This document shows positions 1 through 7,731 of a stretch of DNA of 24,472 bases, piece after piece. The notes beneath the pieces were generated by a model. It saw only the letters and a program-made list of their open reading frames with translations. It had not been told where the DNA came from and did not search any database. Location: contig CALGTD010000140.1 in the NCBI GenBank assembly GCA_937901895.1, positions 1 through 24,472 on the forward strand, written 5' to 3'. Numbering within the stretch: position 1 is the first letter of the stretch; every line of letters starts with the position of its first letter. Origin of the DNA: an uncultured Spartobacteria bacterium (lineage in GTDB: Bacteria > Verrucomicrobiota > Verrucomicrobiia > Chthoniobacterales > JAATET01). The position numbers and the translations under genes are program-made.

Positions 1-9
1 CGACGGACG

Positions 10-1785
10 TCAAACAAGCCACCGAGTCTCGCGCTCGGGCCTGTAGGAGCAGAAGGTGCCGGTCTTGATCGCGTTCGCGAGATGACGGGCGAGCGCGGGA
101 TGCACCGGCTCGAGCTTGCGGATGGCGGCGCGGATTCTCCACGTGACGGCGGCGCGGGCGCGCTCGGTGCCGTCGCTCATGCGGCGCCCGCGTCCGTCGA
201 GGCCGGTGGCTCTGCGCAATTCATCGAGAAGGCGTTCCTTTTCCTCCGTGAGCTCCTCGAGCCGGCCTGCGTCACCCTCCGCGCTTTCGAGGTCGCGCTC
301 GATCTCGTGAAGCCGCTGGCGGAAGTCGCGCCTCGTCCGTTCGTCGAGCACCGGAGTTCCCTCGCTCGCAACGAACGATTCGCCAGCCAGCTCGGTGCAA
401 TGCAACTCCCCGCCGGGCCGGGCGAGCAGCCGCGCGATGTCCTCGAATCCGCGCACCCCGGGCACATGCGCCACCTCCCGTTCGAAGCACACCATCCAGA
501 GATCGCCTTCGCGGCGAAAGGTGTTGTCCAGCGGCCACGGTTTCGGACGCGGTTCCTGCGCCGGTTGCGGGTCGCCGCCGTCGAAACCCGCGCGCCGCAA
601 TCCCTCGCAAAAATGCGCCATGTCCTCCTCATTCCGATAGGGGTTCACGTGGATGAGCCAGCGAAACGCCTCGTCGGAAAGCGGCTCCCGCCCTCTCGTG
701 ATCCGCTCGCGAAAGATCGCGCGGAATTCCTCGCCCCGGTTCCGGGCCTCTTCGTGCTCTCCCAAGCAGGCATGCGCCGCCGCGAGGTAGGCGGGACCAT
801 CCGTGACGATGCCGGGCGAGCGCTCTCCGATCTCGAGAGAAGTGCGGTAATCACGCAGCACGAAATGCGGCACGGCCGCGTAGTAATACCACCAGGCAGG
901 CCGGAGCGGATTCAGTGCCAGCGCCCGCGCACCCAGCTCGGCGCCGGGTTTCGCGTCCCCCAGCAGGGCGAAGCCGACGGCGAGTTGAATGCAGACGAAC
1001 GCATCGCTGGGCGCGAGTTCCAGCGCGCGACGATAGCGGCTCTCCGCGACGCGGTGCTCGCGCCGGTATTGGGAAATCTTGGCGAGGATGACCTGCACGA
1101 GGGGATCGTTCGGATCGAGCTGCTCCGCCTGTGAGGCCTGCTCGTAGGCGGCCTTCTCCTTCTCCGCCCAGCAATCCCACGCCTGGCAGCTCCACTCGTT
1201 GAAGTGCGACAGCGAAAGTCCCGCGCGGGCCCGCGCAAACGTCGGATCCACCCGGAGCGCCTGCTCGAAATATCCGCGCGCCTCGTCATCGGCCTCGATC
1301 GTTCCGCGCTGGAGGCACTCCATTCCGCGCAGCCAGCACTCGTAGGCCGCCAGGCTTCTGATCCTGCGCCTGCGCGTCGCGTTCAGCATTTCCTGATCGA
1401 TGCGCAACGTGAGCGCGTTGGCGACCTTTGCGGCCACGTCGTCCTCCACGGCAAAAAACTCGTCCGCCGCCGTGTCGTATCGCTCCGCCCACACATGCCT
1501 GCCCGAGTTCGCCTCGACAAGATGAGCCGCAACGCGAAGCGCACGCGCCGACCGCCGGATGCTGCCCTTGAGGAGATAGTCCGCGCCGAGCCGTCGACTG
1601 CGCCCGGACTCGTCCGCGCCTTGCAGCGAAAATGCCGAGTCCGCCGCAAGGACCTGCACATTCGGAAACCGCGCCAGCTCGGCGATCAGATCGTGCGCGA
1701 AGCCCAGAGCGAGCCGTTCATCCTCCGCCGTTCCGGAGAGATTCTCGAACGGCAGAATGGCGATCGATGGTGCCCCACCCGACAT
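10..1785 (-). CDS. TolB-N/TPR repeat protein with C-terminal conserved module
   Basis: The N-terminus (PSIAILPFENLSG, then a DLIAELARFPNVQVLA stretch) is the TolB-N/FlgO-like domain found in adenylate-cyclase-associated and CadC-like TPR proteins. Helical TPR-type repeats follow over about residues 130-340 (for example ARGYFEQALRVDPTFARARA and YRRALELAPSDAF). The last ~150 residues carry a module with a GDLWMVCFEREV strand, a charged coiled-coil stretch and an HPALARHL...TGTFCSYRPE ending; I know this pattern from C-termini of other TPR or ATPase regulatory proteins but cannot assign it a function. No DNA-binding or enzymatic domain is visible. The ATG at 1785 places TolB-N right at the N-terminus; a TTG at 1845 would add 20 unconserved residues. 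Neither has a good Shine-Dalgarno. It lies about 70 bp downstream of the secreted-protein gene on the same strand and may end that transcript. A scaffold or sensory role is inference. Confidence 0.85.
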   Translation of the reverse strand: MSGGAPSIAILPFENLSGTAEDERLALGFAHDLIAELARFPNVQVLAADSAFSLQGADESGRSRRLGADYLLKGSIRRSARALRVAAHLVEANSGRHVWAERYDTAADEFFAVEDDVAAKVANALTLRIDQEMLNATRRRRIRSLAAYECWLRGMECLQRGTIEADDEARGYFEQALRVDPTFARARAGLSLSHFNEWSCQAWDCWAEKEKAAYEQASQAEQLDPNDPLVQVILAKISQYRREHRVAESRYRRALELAPSDAFVCIQLAVGFALLGDAKPGAELGARALALNPLRPAWWYYYAAVPHFVLRDYRTSLEIGERSPGIVTDGPAYLAAAHACLGEHEEARNRGEEFRAIFRERITRGREPLSDEAFRWLIHVNPYRNEEDMAHFCEGLRRAGFDGGDPQPAQEPRPKPWPLDNTFRREGDLWMVCFEREVAHVPGVRGFEDIARLLARPGGELHCTELAGESFVASEGTPVLDERTRRDFRQRLHEIERDLESAEGDAGRLEELTEEKERLLDELRRATGLDGRGRRMSDGTERARAAVTWRIRAAIRKLEPVHPALARHLANAIKTGTFCSYRPERETRWLV

Positions 1786-1854
1786 GATGTGGACGCATAC
1801 CACATCCGCGCCCCGGTTCCCAGTGTCGGCAGCCCCGCCAGCCAATACGGGGTT

Positions 1855-2949
1855 CTACGGCCTCTCCGTAGAGAAGACCTTTTCCGCCTCATTGTTTCCT
1901 TCGATCGTGATCGCCGCGAATTTCTCGAGATCCGGCGGTTCTTCATTCTCTCTTCCGGGGTAGAGGCGGCGTGGAAGGCCTGTCATTTTTTCAAACAACC
2001 ATGCGCCCACGATGTCATCGGCATCCTGGGGAAGGTTCTCGGGGTCACGCCACCCGACCCGCATCGTGCCGAACGGCAGGCCGTTCCGACTGACCTCATA
2101 GGCATCTACCGCGAACTCCGGCCCATGCCCCAAGAGCACTCGAATGGTCACCGGCTTGCCATTCGAATCCATCCGCATGCCATCGACGAATGTCGGGTCA
2201 CTCTCCCCGTAGCCAACTTCGCTGTGCCACGAAGCCACGGATCGCAATTCGTCGCCCGCCCATTGGCAAAACTCCCACTCACTCCAGATCGCGCGCCTCC
2301 CCGAATCGAACTCGAGACGCACATAGTCCTCCACCCGCTCCGGCTTTGCCATGGCATACGCCACGAGCTTCAGCTCCCTCGTCTTTGGCAGAAAGCGCAG
2401 CAGGTAGTTGCCTTGAAAATATCGACCGACCTCGCCAGCGATCACGACTTCCGGCACGCCGTCACCGCTGAAATCCTCGAGCAGAAACGGCTGCGTCGCC
2501 GGCGTCGCGGGCAGATAATCGTTTCCGTCCGGCTCCCATCCTGCGGGTCTCCATACCGTCCCGATTCGCCACATCTGCCTGAGCTGCCAGCGATCACCCG
2601 TCCATTCCGCAAAACCAACGCCCGCGTCCCCGCTTTCCTCGCTCGAAGGCGACACCTCCACGAGTGCAAAGCAATCTCCCGTCTGGAAAAGATCGCCCCA
2701 CAGCGCGGCCTGTCCCGGCGCCACGGCCACAAACTCGGGCTTGCGATCCGCCTTCCCGGGAAGATTCGCCATGACCTTCGTCAACTGGCGTTCCGCTGCG
2801 TCGCATTCCGCGGACGGCTTGTCCAGAGGCACGACGAGATTTTGCGTCCTGTTGTCCAACCGTGAGGCCGGCTCCGCATGCGTTGGCAGCATCATCGACA
2901 AACCCATTCCGACCGCGAGCAGGAAACCCGGAAGCTTCACGAAGAGCAT
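1855..2949 (-). CDS. secreted protein of unknown function (FG-GAP/VCBS-like motif)
   Basis: The 364-residue product begins with a clear Sec signal peptide (hydrophobic core FLLAVGMGLSMM, cleavage after PTHA), so it should be exported. The mature part has a DFSGDGVPEVVIAGE motif, resembling the Asp-rich calcium loops of FG-GAP/VCBS beta-propeller repeats, but only one copy is obvious. I recognise no catalytic motif. The ATG at 2949 is chosen because AAGGAA lies 5 bases upstream and the signal peptide starts there; a TTG at 2976 would spoil the n-region and overlap the upstream gene. The gene follows the DHFR-fold gene by 23 bp, so it probably rides on the ECF42 transcript. An exported protein in this otherwise cytoplasmic set is unexpected. 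Confidence 0.85.
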   Translation of the reverse strand: MLFVKLPGFLLAVGMGLSMMLPTHAEPASRLDNRTQNLVVPLDKPSAECDAAERQLTKVMANLPGKADRKPEFVAVAPGQAALWGDLFQTGDCFALVEVSPSSEESGDAGVGFAEWTGDRWQLRQMWRIGTVWRPAGWEPDGNDYLPATPATQPFLLEDFSGDGVPEVVIAGEVGRYFQGNYLLRFLPKTRELKLVAYAMAKPERVEDYVRLEFDSGRRAIWSEWEFCQWAGDELRSVASWHSEVGYGESDPTFVDGMRMDSNGKPVTIRVLLGHGPEFAVDAYEVSRNGLPFGTMRVGWRDPENLPQDADDIVGAWLFEKMTGLPRRLYPGRENEEPPDLEKFAAITIEGNNEAEKVFSTERP

Positions 2950-2972
2950 GACGTTCCTTGCCGGGGAAAAAT

Positions 2973-3626
2973 TCAAACAGAACTCCGCTTCGTGAACACA
3001 ACATGGAGCGCGGCATCGGTGGCGACGACTTCCGTGCGTCGATAGCCGAGTGCGGGCAGATCAATTCCCGCGAAGAGGTGCTCGCCGCGGCCTAGCACGA
3101 CCGGGGAGACCGCGAGGTGCATTTCGTCGATCCATCCCGCCTGCAGGCATTGGCGAACTGTCGATACGCCGCCGCCCACGCGGACGTCGAGCCCGCCGGC
3201 CGCCTCGCGCGCCCGTTCCAGCGCGGCCTCGATGCCGTCGGTCACGAAGTGGAACGTTGTGCCGCCCGCCATCTCAAGCGGCGGCCGCGCGTGATGCGTG
3301 AGCACGAAGACGGGAACGTGGTAAGGCGGCTCGTCGCCCCACCAGCCTTTCCACGAGTCATCCGGCCACGGTCCGCGCACAGGACCGAACATGTTGCGGC
3401 CAAGAATCCACGCTCCGATACCGGCGAATCCGCGATCCGCGAAATCGTTGTCCTCGCCCGTCGTGCCACCTTCGTTGCCCTGCATCCGCTGGAACGCGCG
3501 CGTGGGAAAAAACCACTCGTGCAGCGCCATTCCGCCAACCCCGAGCGGGTGTTCGAGACTTTGATCCGGCCCGGCGCCGAATCCATCGATCGACACGCCG
3601 AAGCAATGCACGCGCAGCTTCGACAT
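2973..3626 (-). CDS. dihydrofolate reductase family protein (RibD C-terminal fold)
   Basis: This 217-residue protein has the DHFR/RibD-C fold signature. The N-terminal strand is followed by SIDGF (about 12-16), GAWILGRNMFGPVRGPW (71-87) marks the first nucleotide-binding segment, VFVLTHH (106-112) the central strand, and VRVGGGVSTVRQCLQAG (148-164) with the LAVSPVVLGRGEHLF strand the NADPH-binding half. Such YyaP/YwjB-like proteins are NAD(P)H-dependent reductases of mostly unknown substrate, not the folate-pathway enzyme FolA. Only 3 bases separate the stop of the preceding YCII gene (3630) from this ATG, indicating co-transcription and probable translational coupling. As I recall, DHFR-fold reductases are frequent companions of DGPF proteins in ECF42 loci, which supports a detoxification or redox role. 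Confidence 0.93.
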   Translation of the reverse strand: MSKLRVHCFGVSIDGFGAGPDQSLEHPLGVGGMALHEWFFPTRAFQRMQGNEGGTTGEDNDFADRGFAGIGAWILGRNMFGPVRGPWPDDSWKGWWGDEPPYHVPVFVLTHHARPPLEMAGGTTFHFVTDGIEAALERAREAAGGLDVRVGGGVSTVRQCLQAGWIDEMHLAVSPVVLGRGEHLFAGIDLPALGYRRTEVVATDAALHVVFTKRSSV

Positions 3627-3629
3627 GGC

Positions 3630-4013
3630 TCAGGCGCGGCGCTCTTCGCTCTCGCGAATCATCCCGTCGAGATCCGCAGCGGGCCGAATCTCGAACGGTC
3701 CCATCTTCACACCGGGATGCTTCGACATGATCTGGATCGCGTGATTCAGATCACGCGCTTCGAGAATGAGAATGCCGCCGAGCTGCTCCTTCGTTTCGGC
3801 ATAGGGCCCGTCGGTGACGACCACGCCGTCGTTCTCCCAGCGAAGCGTGGCAGCTGTGCGAGGCCCTTGCAGGCCGTGGCCGCCGGCGAAGTGCCCCTTC
3901 GCGCGCAGTTCGTCATCATAGGTGAAGCACGCGTCGATGGCCGCGTTGCGCTCGGCCTCCGGCATGGATTCGAATTTTCCCTCCGCGATGTATCCCAGGC
4001 AGATGTATTTCAT
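3630..4013 (-). CDS. YCII-related (DGPF) protein, copy 1
   Basis: The 127-residue product is a DGPF/YCII-fold protein. It opens with MKYICLGYIAEGKF, has VVTDGPYAETKEQLGGILIL as the family signature (DGPY here) and ends with PFEIRPAADLDGM, the usual last strand. YCII-like proteins are small dimeric alpha-beta barrels; the DGPF branch has no established reaction. It is the third of three tandem paralogues behind an ECF42 sigma factor, the standard target arrangement of that family. It starts 23 bases after copy 2 ends. Its leader is C/A-rich (ACCAAACCCACGACACCACT) with no Shine-Dalgarno. It is only distantly similar to the other two copies, so this is not a recent duplication. Confidence 0.93.
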   Translation of the reverse strand: MKYICLGYIAEGKFESMPEAERNAAIDACFTYDDELRAKGHFAGGHGLQGPRTAATLRWENDGVVVTDGPYAETKEQLGGILILEARDLNHAIQIMSKHPGVKMGPFEIRPAADLDGMIRESEERRA

Positions 4014-4036
4014 AGTGGTGTCGTGGGTTTGGTCGC

Positions 4037-4444
4037 TCAGCCCTGCGCCTCTTCGAAATCCGCGGGATCGAACAGCTGCCGAATCTCCAGCCGCCCCTCG
4101 TAGCTGGGGCCGAGGATGTCGAGGTGCATCCGCATGAAGTCCTTGCCCATCTTCAGCGCCTCCTCCCTCGACTTCGCTCGCAGGATCGCGTAGCCACCGA
4201 TCACCTCCTTCGTCTCGACGAAGGGGCCGTCCGTCACGGTGAGCTTGCCGCCGGCCACACGGACTTCGCCGCCTTTTGCCATCGGCAGCAGCCCGCCCGC
4301 CTCGACGAGCACGCCGGCCGCGCCCATCCTGCCCATCAATTCTCCCATCGCTGCCTCCAGCCGTTCGTCCGGCGGCTCACCGGCATCGTATCGGCACCCG
4401 GCTTCGGACTTCGCCTCGTGGTTCACCATCATCATGTATTTCAT
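4037..4444 (-). CDS. YCII-related (DGPF) protein, copy 2
   Basis: The 135-residue protein begins MKYMMMVNHEAKSE and contains VTDGPFVETKEVIGGYAIL, the exact DGPF signature, plus the terminal strand GRLEIRQLFDPADF. The helix AILRAKSREEALKMGKDFM matches the family. It sits 38 bases downstream of copy 3. The leader shares the string AACAACCCAAAC with that of copy 3, suggesting gene and leader duplicated together. There is no Shine-Dalgarno between this string and the ATG. Function is unknown for the family; membership in an ECF42 regulon is inferred from position. Confidence 0.94.
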   Translation of the reverse strand: MKYMMMVNHEAKSEAGCRYDAGEPPDERLEAAMGELMGRMGAAGVLVEAGGLLPMAKGGEVRVAGGKLTVTDGPFVETKEVIGGYAILRAKSREEALKMGKDFMRMHLDILGPSYEGRLEIRQLFDPADFEEAQG

Positions 4445-4482
4445 CGCGTTTGTAGGTTTGGGTTGTTTGAAAACGGCCCGCG

Positions 4483-4845
4483 TTACGCGAAATCCTCCAT
4501 CTCATAGATCGGGCGAATCTCGATCTCCGAGTCCTCGCCGGGCATCGGATTCGGGCAGCGCTTCACCCACTCGATCGCCTCTTGCAGCGAGTCGCATTTC
4601 CAGATCCAGAAGCCGGCCACCAGCTCCTTCGTCTCGGCAAACGGTCCGTCGACCACCGTGCGGCTTTCGCCGGAAAATTTTACACGCGCACCCTTCGAGC
4701 TCGGATGCAATCCATCGCCGGCGAGCATCACGCCTGCATTGATCAACTCTTCGTTGAAGCGGCCCATTTCGGCGAACAATTCGGGCGGGGGCAGCACGCC
4801 GGTTTCCGAGTTTTTCGTTGCCTTCACCATGACCATGAATCTCAT
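4483..4845 (-). CDS. YCII-related (DGPF) protein, copy 3, overlapping the ECF42 gene
   Basis: The 120-residue protein (MRFMVMVKATKNSE start) carries VVDGPFAETKELVAGFWIW and the terminal strand EIEIRPIYEMEDF, all diagnostic of the DGPF/YCII family. Its ATG overlaps the TGA of the sigma-factor gene in an ATGA, implying translational coupling. It also has its own good Shine-Dalgarno (AGGAG, 7 bases before ATG), unlike copies 1 and 2, so it could be translated from a shorter transcript starting inside the sigma gene; a possible ECF42-type promoter lies at 4886-4912. It is the first structural gene after the sigma factor. Confidence 0.95.
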   Translation of the reverse strand: MRFMVMVKATKNSETGVLPPPELFAEMGRFNEELINAGVMLAGDGLHPSSKGARVKFSGESRTVVDGPFAETKELVAGFWIWKCDSLQEAIEWVKRCPNPMPGEDSEIEIRPIYEMEDFA

Positions 4846-6179
4846 TCGATATCTCCTGTTTGGGTTGTTCGGGTTTCCAAAGCTGATCGAATGGCGGGGC
4901 GCGATTTCGACAACGCCGCGAAAATTTTTTTAAATTTTTCCGCCTTCAGTTCCCGCAGGCGCTTTTCGAGGAAGCGGCGTTCGGGTTCCTGCTGCGTGAG
5001 CCGGAGCGCCTCGTCGTAAGCAAGGCGCGCCTCGTCCCTGCACCCCAATCGCCGGAGAAAATCCGCTCGCGTGGCGTGAAGCAGGTGGTAGTCCCGCAGT
5101 TCACCGCGTTCCAGGAGCTGATCGACAAGCGCGAGCCCCTCTACTGGTCCATCCGCCATCGCAACGGCGACCGCGCGGTTCAATTCCACCACCGGCGACG
5201 GCGTGAAGCGCAGCAGCTCCGTGTAGAGCGTGACGATTCGCGGCCAGTTCGTTTCCGATGCCTCAAGAGTCCGCGCATGCTCCGCCGCCACGGCGGCCTG
5301 CAGCGTGTAAGGACCAAAGGCGCCCAAGCGCATGGCCCGATCCACGAGGGCAAGTCCCTCCGCAATCAACGCGCGATCCCACAGGGAGCGGTCCTGATTT
5401 TCCAGCGTTACGAGTTCGCCGTCCGGCGACGTGCGCGCCGCGCGGCGCGACTCCTGCAGGAGCATGAGTGCGAGCAATCCGAGGACCTCCGGGTCCGGCA
5501 GCAACGCGACAAGCACCCGGCCGAGCCGGATTGCCTCCGCGGAAAGGTCCGGCCGCGTAAGCGAATCGCCCGACGAGGCGGAGTAACCCTCGTTGAATAC
5601 GAGATACACGACCTGCAGCACCGTGCCGAGCCGCCCGGGCAGCTCGTCGGAGGACGGCACCTGATACGGAATCCGCTCGTCGCGAATCCTCGCCTTCGCC
5701 CGCACGATGCGCTGCGCAAGAGCCGGCGGCGAGACGAGAAACGCACGGGCGATTTCCTCCGTCGTCAATCCGCACACCTCCCGCAGTGTGAGCGCCACGC
5801 GAGCCTCGGGCGAAAGCGCCGGGTGACAGCACGTGAAAATGAGCCGCAGGTGGTCATCCTCCACGCCGCCATCTGGGTTCGCGGACTCCATCCGGCCTTC
5901 GAGTTCGTCGGCGAGGTGCTCCTGCGCCGCGTCGAATTGCGCCCGTCGCCGCAGCGTATCGATTGCCTTGAATCGCCCCGCCGAGACCAGCCATGCGCGC
6001 GGATTGTCCGGAATGCCATCGCGCGGCCAGCGTTCCAGCGCCGCGGCAAACGCATCGTGCACCGCATCCTCGGCGAGATCGAAATCGCCGAGCAGTCGAA
6101 TGAGCGTCGCAAGCACGCGCCCCGACTCCTCCCGGTAAAGCGCCTCCAGGCGCTCGCGAACCTCGGCGGTTTCCGGCAT
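4842..6179 (-). CDS. ECF42-type RNA polymerase sigma factor with TPR-like C-terminal extension
   Basis: The protein has 445 residues, over twice a minimal ECF sigma factor. Region 2 spans about 10-80 (AEDAVHDAFAAALERWP, then the DTLRRR end) and region 4 about 120-170 (TTEEIARAFLVSPPALAQRI). The remaining 270 residues are the conserved extension: VYLVFNEGYSASSG (191-204), NQDRSLWDRALIAEG (261-275) and TPR-like helices to the end. These motifs plus adjacent DGPF genes identify group ECF42. In that group no anti-sigma factor is known and the extension is reported to be required for activity. The start at 6179 has no Shine-Dalgarno. The 3' end overlaps the first DGPF gene by 4 bp. It is divergent from the RNA-ligase-like gene, with 108 bp between them. 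The inducing signal is unknown. Confidence 0.95.
   Translation of the reverse strand: MPETAEVRERLEALYREESGRVLATLIRLLGDFDLAEDAVHDAFAAALERWPRDGIPDNPRAWLVSAGRFKAIDTLRRRAQFDAAQEHLADELEGRMESANPDGGVEDDHLRLIFTCCHPALSPEARVALTLREVCGLTTEEIARAFLVSPPALAQRIVRAKARIRDERIPYQVPSSDELPGRLGTVLQVVYLVFNEGYSASSGDSLTRPDLSAEAIRLGRVLVALLPDPEVLGLLALMLLQESRRAARTSPDGELVTLENQDRSLWDRALIAEGLALVDRAMRLGAFGPYTLQAAVAAEHARTLEASETNWPRIVTLYTELLRFTPSPVVELNRAVAVAMADGPVEGLALVDQLLERGELRDYHLLHATRADFLRRLGCRDEARLAYDEALRLTQQEPERRFLEKRLRELKAEKFKKIFAALSKSRPAIRSALETRTTQTGDIE
4886..4912 (-). promoter_or_regulatory. possible ECF42-type promoter inside the 3' end of the sigma gene
   Basis: On the minus strand TGTCGA (4912-4907) is followed after 17 bases by CGATC (4890-4886 side), about 40 bases before the ATG of the first DGPF gene. 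ECF42 promoters, as I recall from Streptomyces work, have TGTCGA at -35 and CG(A/T)C at -10, so the first half matches fully and the second only partly. TGTCGA also occurs by chance elsewhere in this GC-rich operon (minus strand at 5127-5122 and 3595-3590), which limits the weight of the match. Confidence 0.35.
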
Positions 6180-6287
6180 GCGTGCACGTTACCGGGACTC
6201 CCGCGCCGAAACCGAGACGAATTCCCGACGCACGCTCCTTGCACGGGATCGCGACGTCGAGCAGTGTGCACCTTTCAGGTCGATCCG

Positions 6288-6863
6288 ATGGACAGTCAGT
6301 TGAATCTTTTTCCCGATGACCAGCCTGTCCGGGACAACCGCTTGCTTTTTCTCGCTCTGCTTCCGCCCACGGACGTCGCACGGAAAATTTTCGCCCATGC
6401 CCAGCGGCTGGATTCCGATCACGGTTTGCGAGGACGACTGCGTCCAATGCGCATTCTCCACATGTCCCTCCATGAGGTGGGCGGTTGGTCTGAACAGGCA
6501 ATTCGCGCCGCGAAAGAAGCTGCTAAGGTCGCCGCACAGGAAGTTCCGCCATTTGAGATTCGACTCGATCTGGTCGAGTATTGGTCCACGAGCGGTGCCC
6601 TTGTCTTGCGCACGCGAAATGAAACGAACCCTGAGTTGCGGAACTTCCACAAGCGCCTCGGCCTGGCTCTTGCCGAACGCGCCGGCTTGAAAGGTGTCCG
6701 CTTCAATCTAACGCCGCACGTCACGATGCTCTACGCCAGCAACGGTGTCACCGAAGACCTCGGCGAGCCGGTGGGCTGGACCGTTTCCGAGTTCGTGCTC
6801 GTGTGCAGTCATCAAGGGCAGACGCACTACGAAGTCATCGCCCGTCACAGCCTCCTGCCGTAG
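6288..6863 (+). CDS. 2'-5' RNA ligase family protein (2H phosphoesterase, LigT/ThpR-like)
   Basis: The 191-residue product shows both H-x-S/T-hydrophobic motifs that define 2H phosphoesterases: HMSLHEVG at about residues 58-65 and HVTMLY at about 144-149. The opening (LLFLALLPPTDVARKIFAHAQ) is typical of LigT/ThpR enzymes, which act on RNA 2'-5' linkages or cyclic phosphates. The ATG at 6288 is preceded by a weak AGGT and starts at the conserved N-terminus; the frame stays open far upstream but only antisense to the sigma-factor gene. It is the only plus-strand gene between the two sigma-factor modules and is convergent with the ECF41 gene, leaving 7 bp. No link to either sigma factor is evident beyond position. 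Confidence 0.92.
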   Translation: MDSQLNLFPDDQPVRDNRLLFLALLPPTDVARKIFAHAQRLDSDHGLRGRLRPMRILHMSLHEVGGWSEQAIRAAKEAAKVAAQEVPPFEIRLDLVEYWSTSGALVLRTRNETNPELRNFHKRLGLALAERAGLKGVRFNLTPHVTMLYASNGVTEDLGEPVGWTVSEFVLVCSHQGQTHYEVIARHSLLP

Positions 6864-6870
6864 TGGAGGG

Positions 6871-7731
6871 CTATTTCAGCCGCGCGAGTTTCACCGGATT
6901 GCGCACCGCATAGATGTGAGAAATCCGGCCCTCCTCCACATCGAGGCTCAACGCGGCCATGAGCGCGTCGTCCTGAAACACCAGCATCCCGGGACGGCCG
7001 TTGAACCACCGCGGTTCCGCGCGAATGCCATCGCACTCCGGATCTCCCCAGATCGACAGGAAGAACGCCGCCACCGCATCCACCCCGCAAAGCCCGGAGG
7101 GCGCCGTTTTCACGACCCCGCCGCCATCCGAGTGCAATTCGACCGACTCCGCGAGCAGTTGTTTCAGCCGCGCCATTTCACCGGCGCGCGCGGCGAGAAA
7201 GAAGCTCTCGAGCAACGCGCGGTGCTCATCCGGCGAACTCACAAATCGCGGCCTTCGGTCGCGCACGGCCAGGCGCGCGCGGGATGCGAGCTTGCGGCAG
7301 GCGGCCTCCGATTTTCCCAGAATCCCCGCAACCTCCTCGAAATCGCAACCAAAGACATCGTGCAGCAGAAATGCCGCCCGCTCGTTTGGTGTAAGTGACT
7401 CCATCGCGAACAGGAGAGCGATGGAAACCGACTCATCGATCGACGTCTGCGTTGCTGGATCGTCCACGCGCTCGTCGGGAAGCGGCTCGGGCAGCCACGG
7501 TCCCACGTAGGTTTCGCGGCGAACGCGCGCCGACTTGAGGTGGTCGATCGCGAGCCGTGTGCAGACCGCCACGAGCCACGACCGCGGCGAGCGAATTCCC
7601 CTGCGGTCCGCCGCGTGCCAGCGGAGATAGACTTCCTGCACGATGTCCTCCGCGTCGGCATGCACGCCGCACATGCGATATGCGATGCCCTCGAGCAGCG
7701 TCCGATGCTCCTCGAAGACCGCGTCACTCAT
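6871..7731 (-). CDS. sigJ: ECF41-type RNA polymerase sigma factor with SnoaL-like C-terminal domain
   Basis: The 286-residue protein has region 2 at about 8-72 (ADAEDIVQEVYLRWHA), the ECF41 linker motif YVGPWLPEPL (75-84), region 4 at about 105-158 (LHDVFGCDFEEVAGIL) and a SnoaL-like extension from about 168. The extension keeps the family motifs DGGG (202-205) and NPxKL as NPVKL (278-282). In ECF41 sigma factors this fused domain replaces an anti-sigma factor and tunes activity. Its ATG overlaps the azoreductase stop (ATGA at 7728-7731), so the pair is one transcript with the sigma gene second. With the promoter at 8364-8390 this predicts autoregulation. The symbol follows mycobacterial SigJ, a member of the same group. 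Confidence 0.95.
   Translation of the reverse strand: MSDAVFEEHRTLLEGIAYRMCGVHADAEDIVQEVYLRWHAADRRGIRSPRSWLVAVCTRLAIDHLKSARVRRETYVGPWLPEPLPDERVDDPATQTSIDESVSIALLFAMESLTPNERAAFLLHDVFGCDFEEVAGILGKSEAACRKLASRARLAVRDRRPRFVSSPDEHRALLESFFLAARAGEMARLKQLLAESVELHSDGGGVVKTAPSGLCGVDAVAAFFLSIWGDPECDGIRAEPRWFNGRPGMLVFQDDALMAALSLDVEEGRISHIYAVRNPVKLARLK

Noticed and set aside
1204..2865. Plus-strand open frame of 553 codons
   Set aside because: It lies antisense to the TPR and secreted-protein genes, has low-complexity Arg/His/Pro-rich composition and no domain. Typical shadow frame in GC-rich DNA.
5076..6287. Long in-frame upstream extension of the RNA-ligase-like gene
   Set aside because: It is antisense to the ECF42 gene and unlike any protein; the conserved start is the ATG at 6288.
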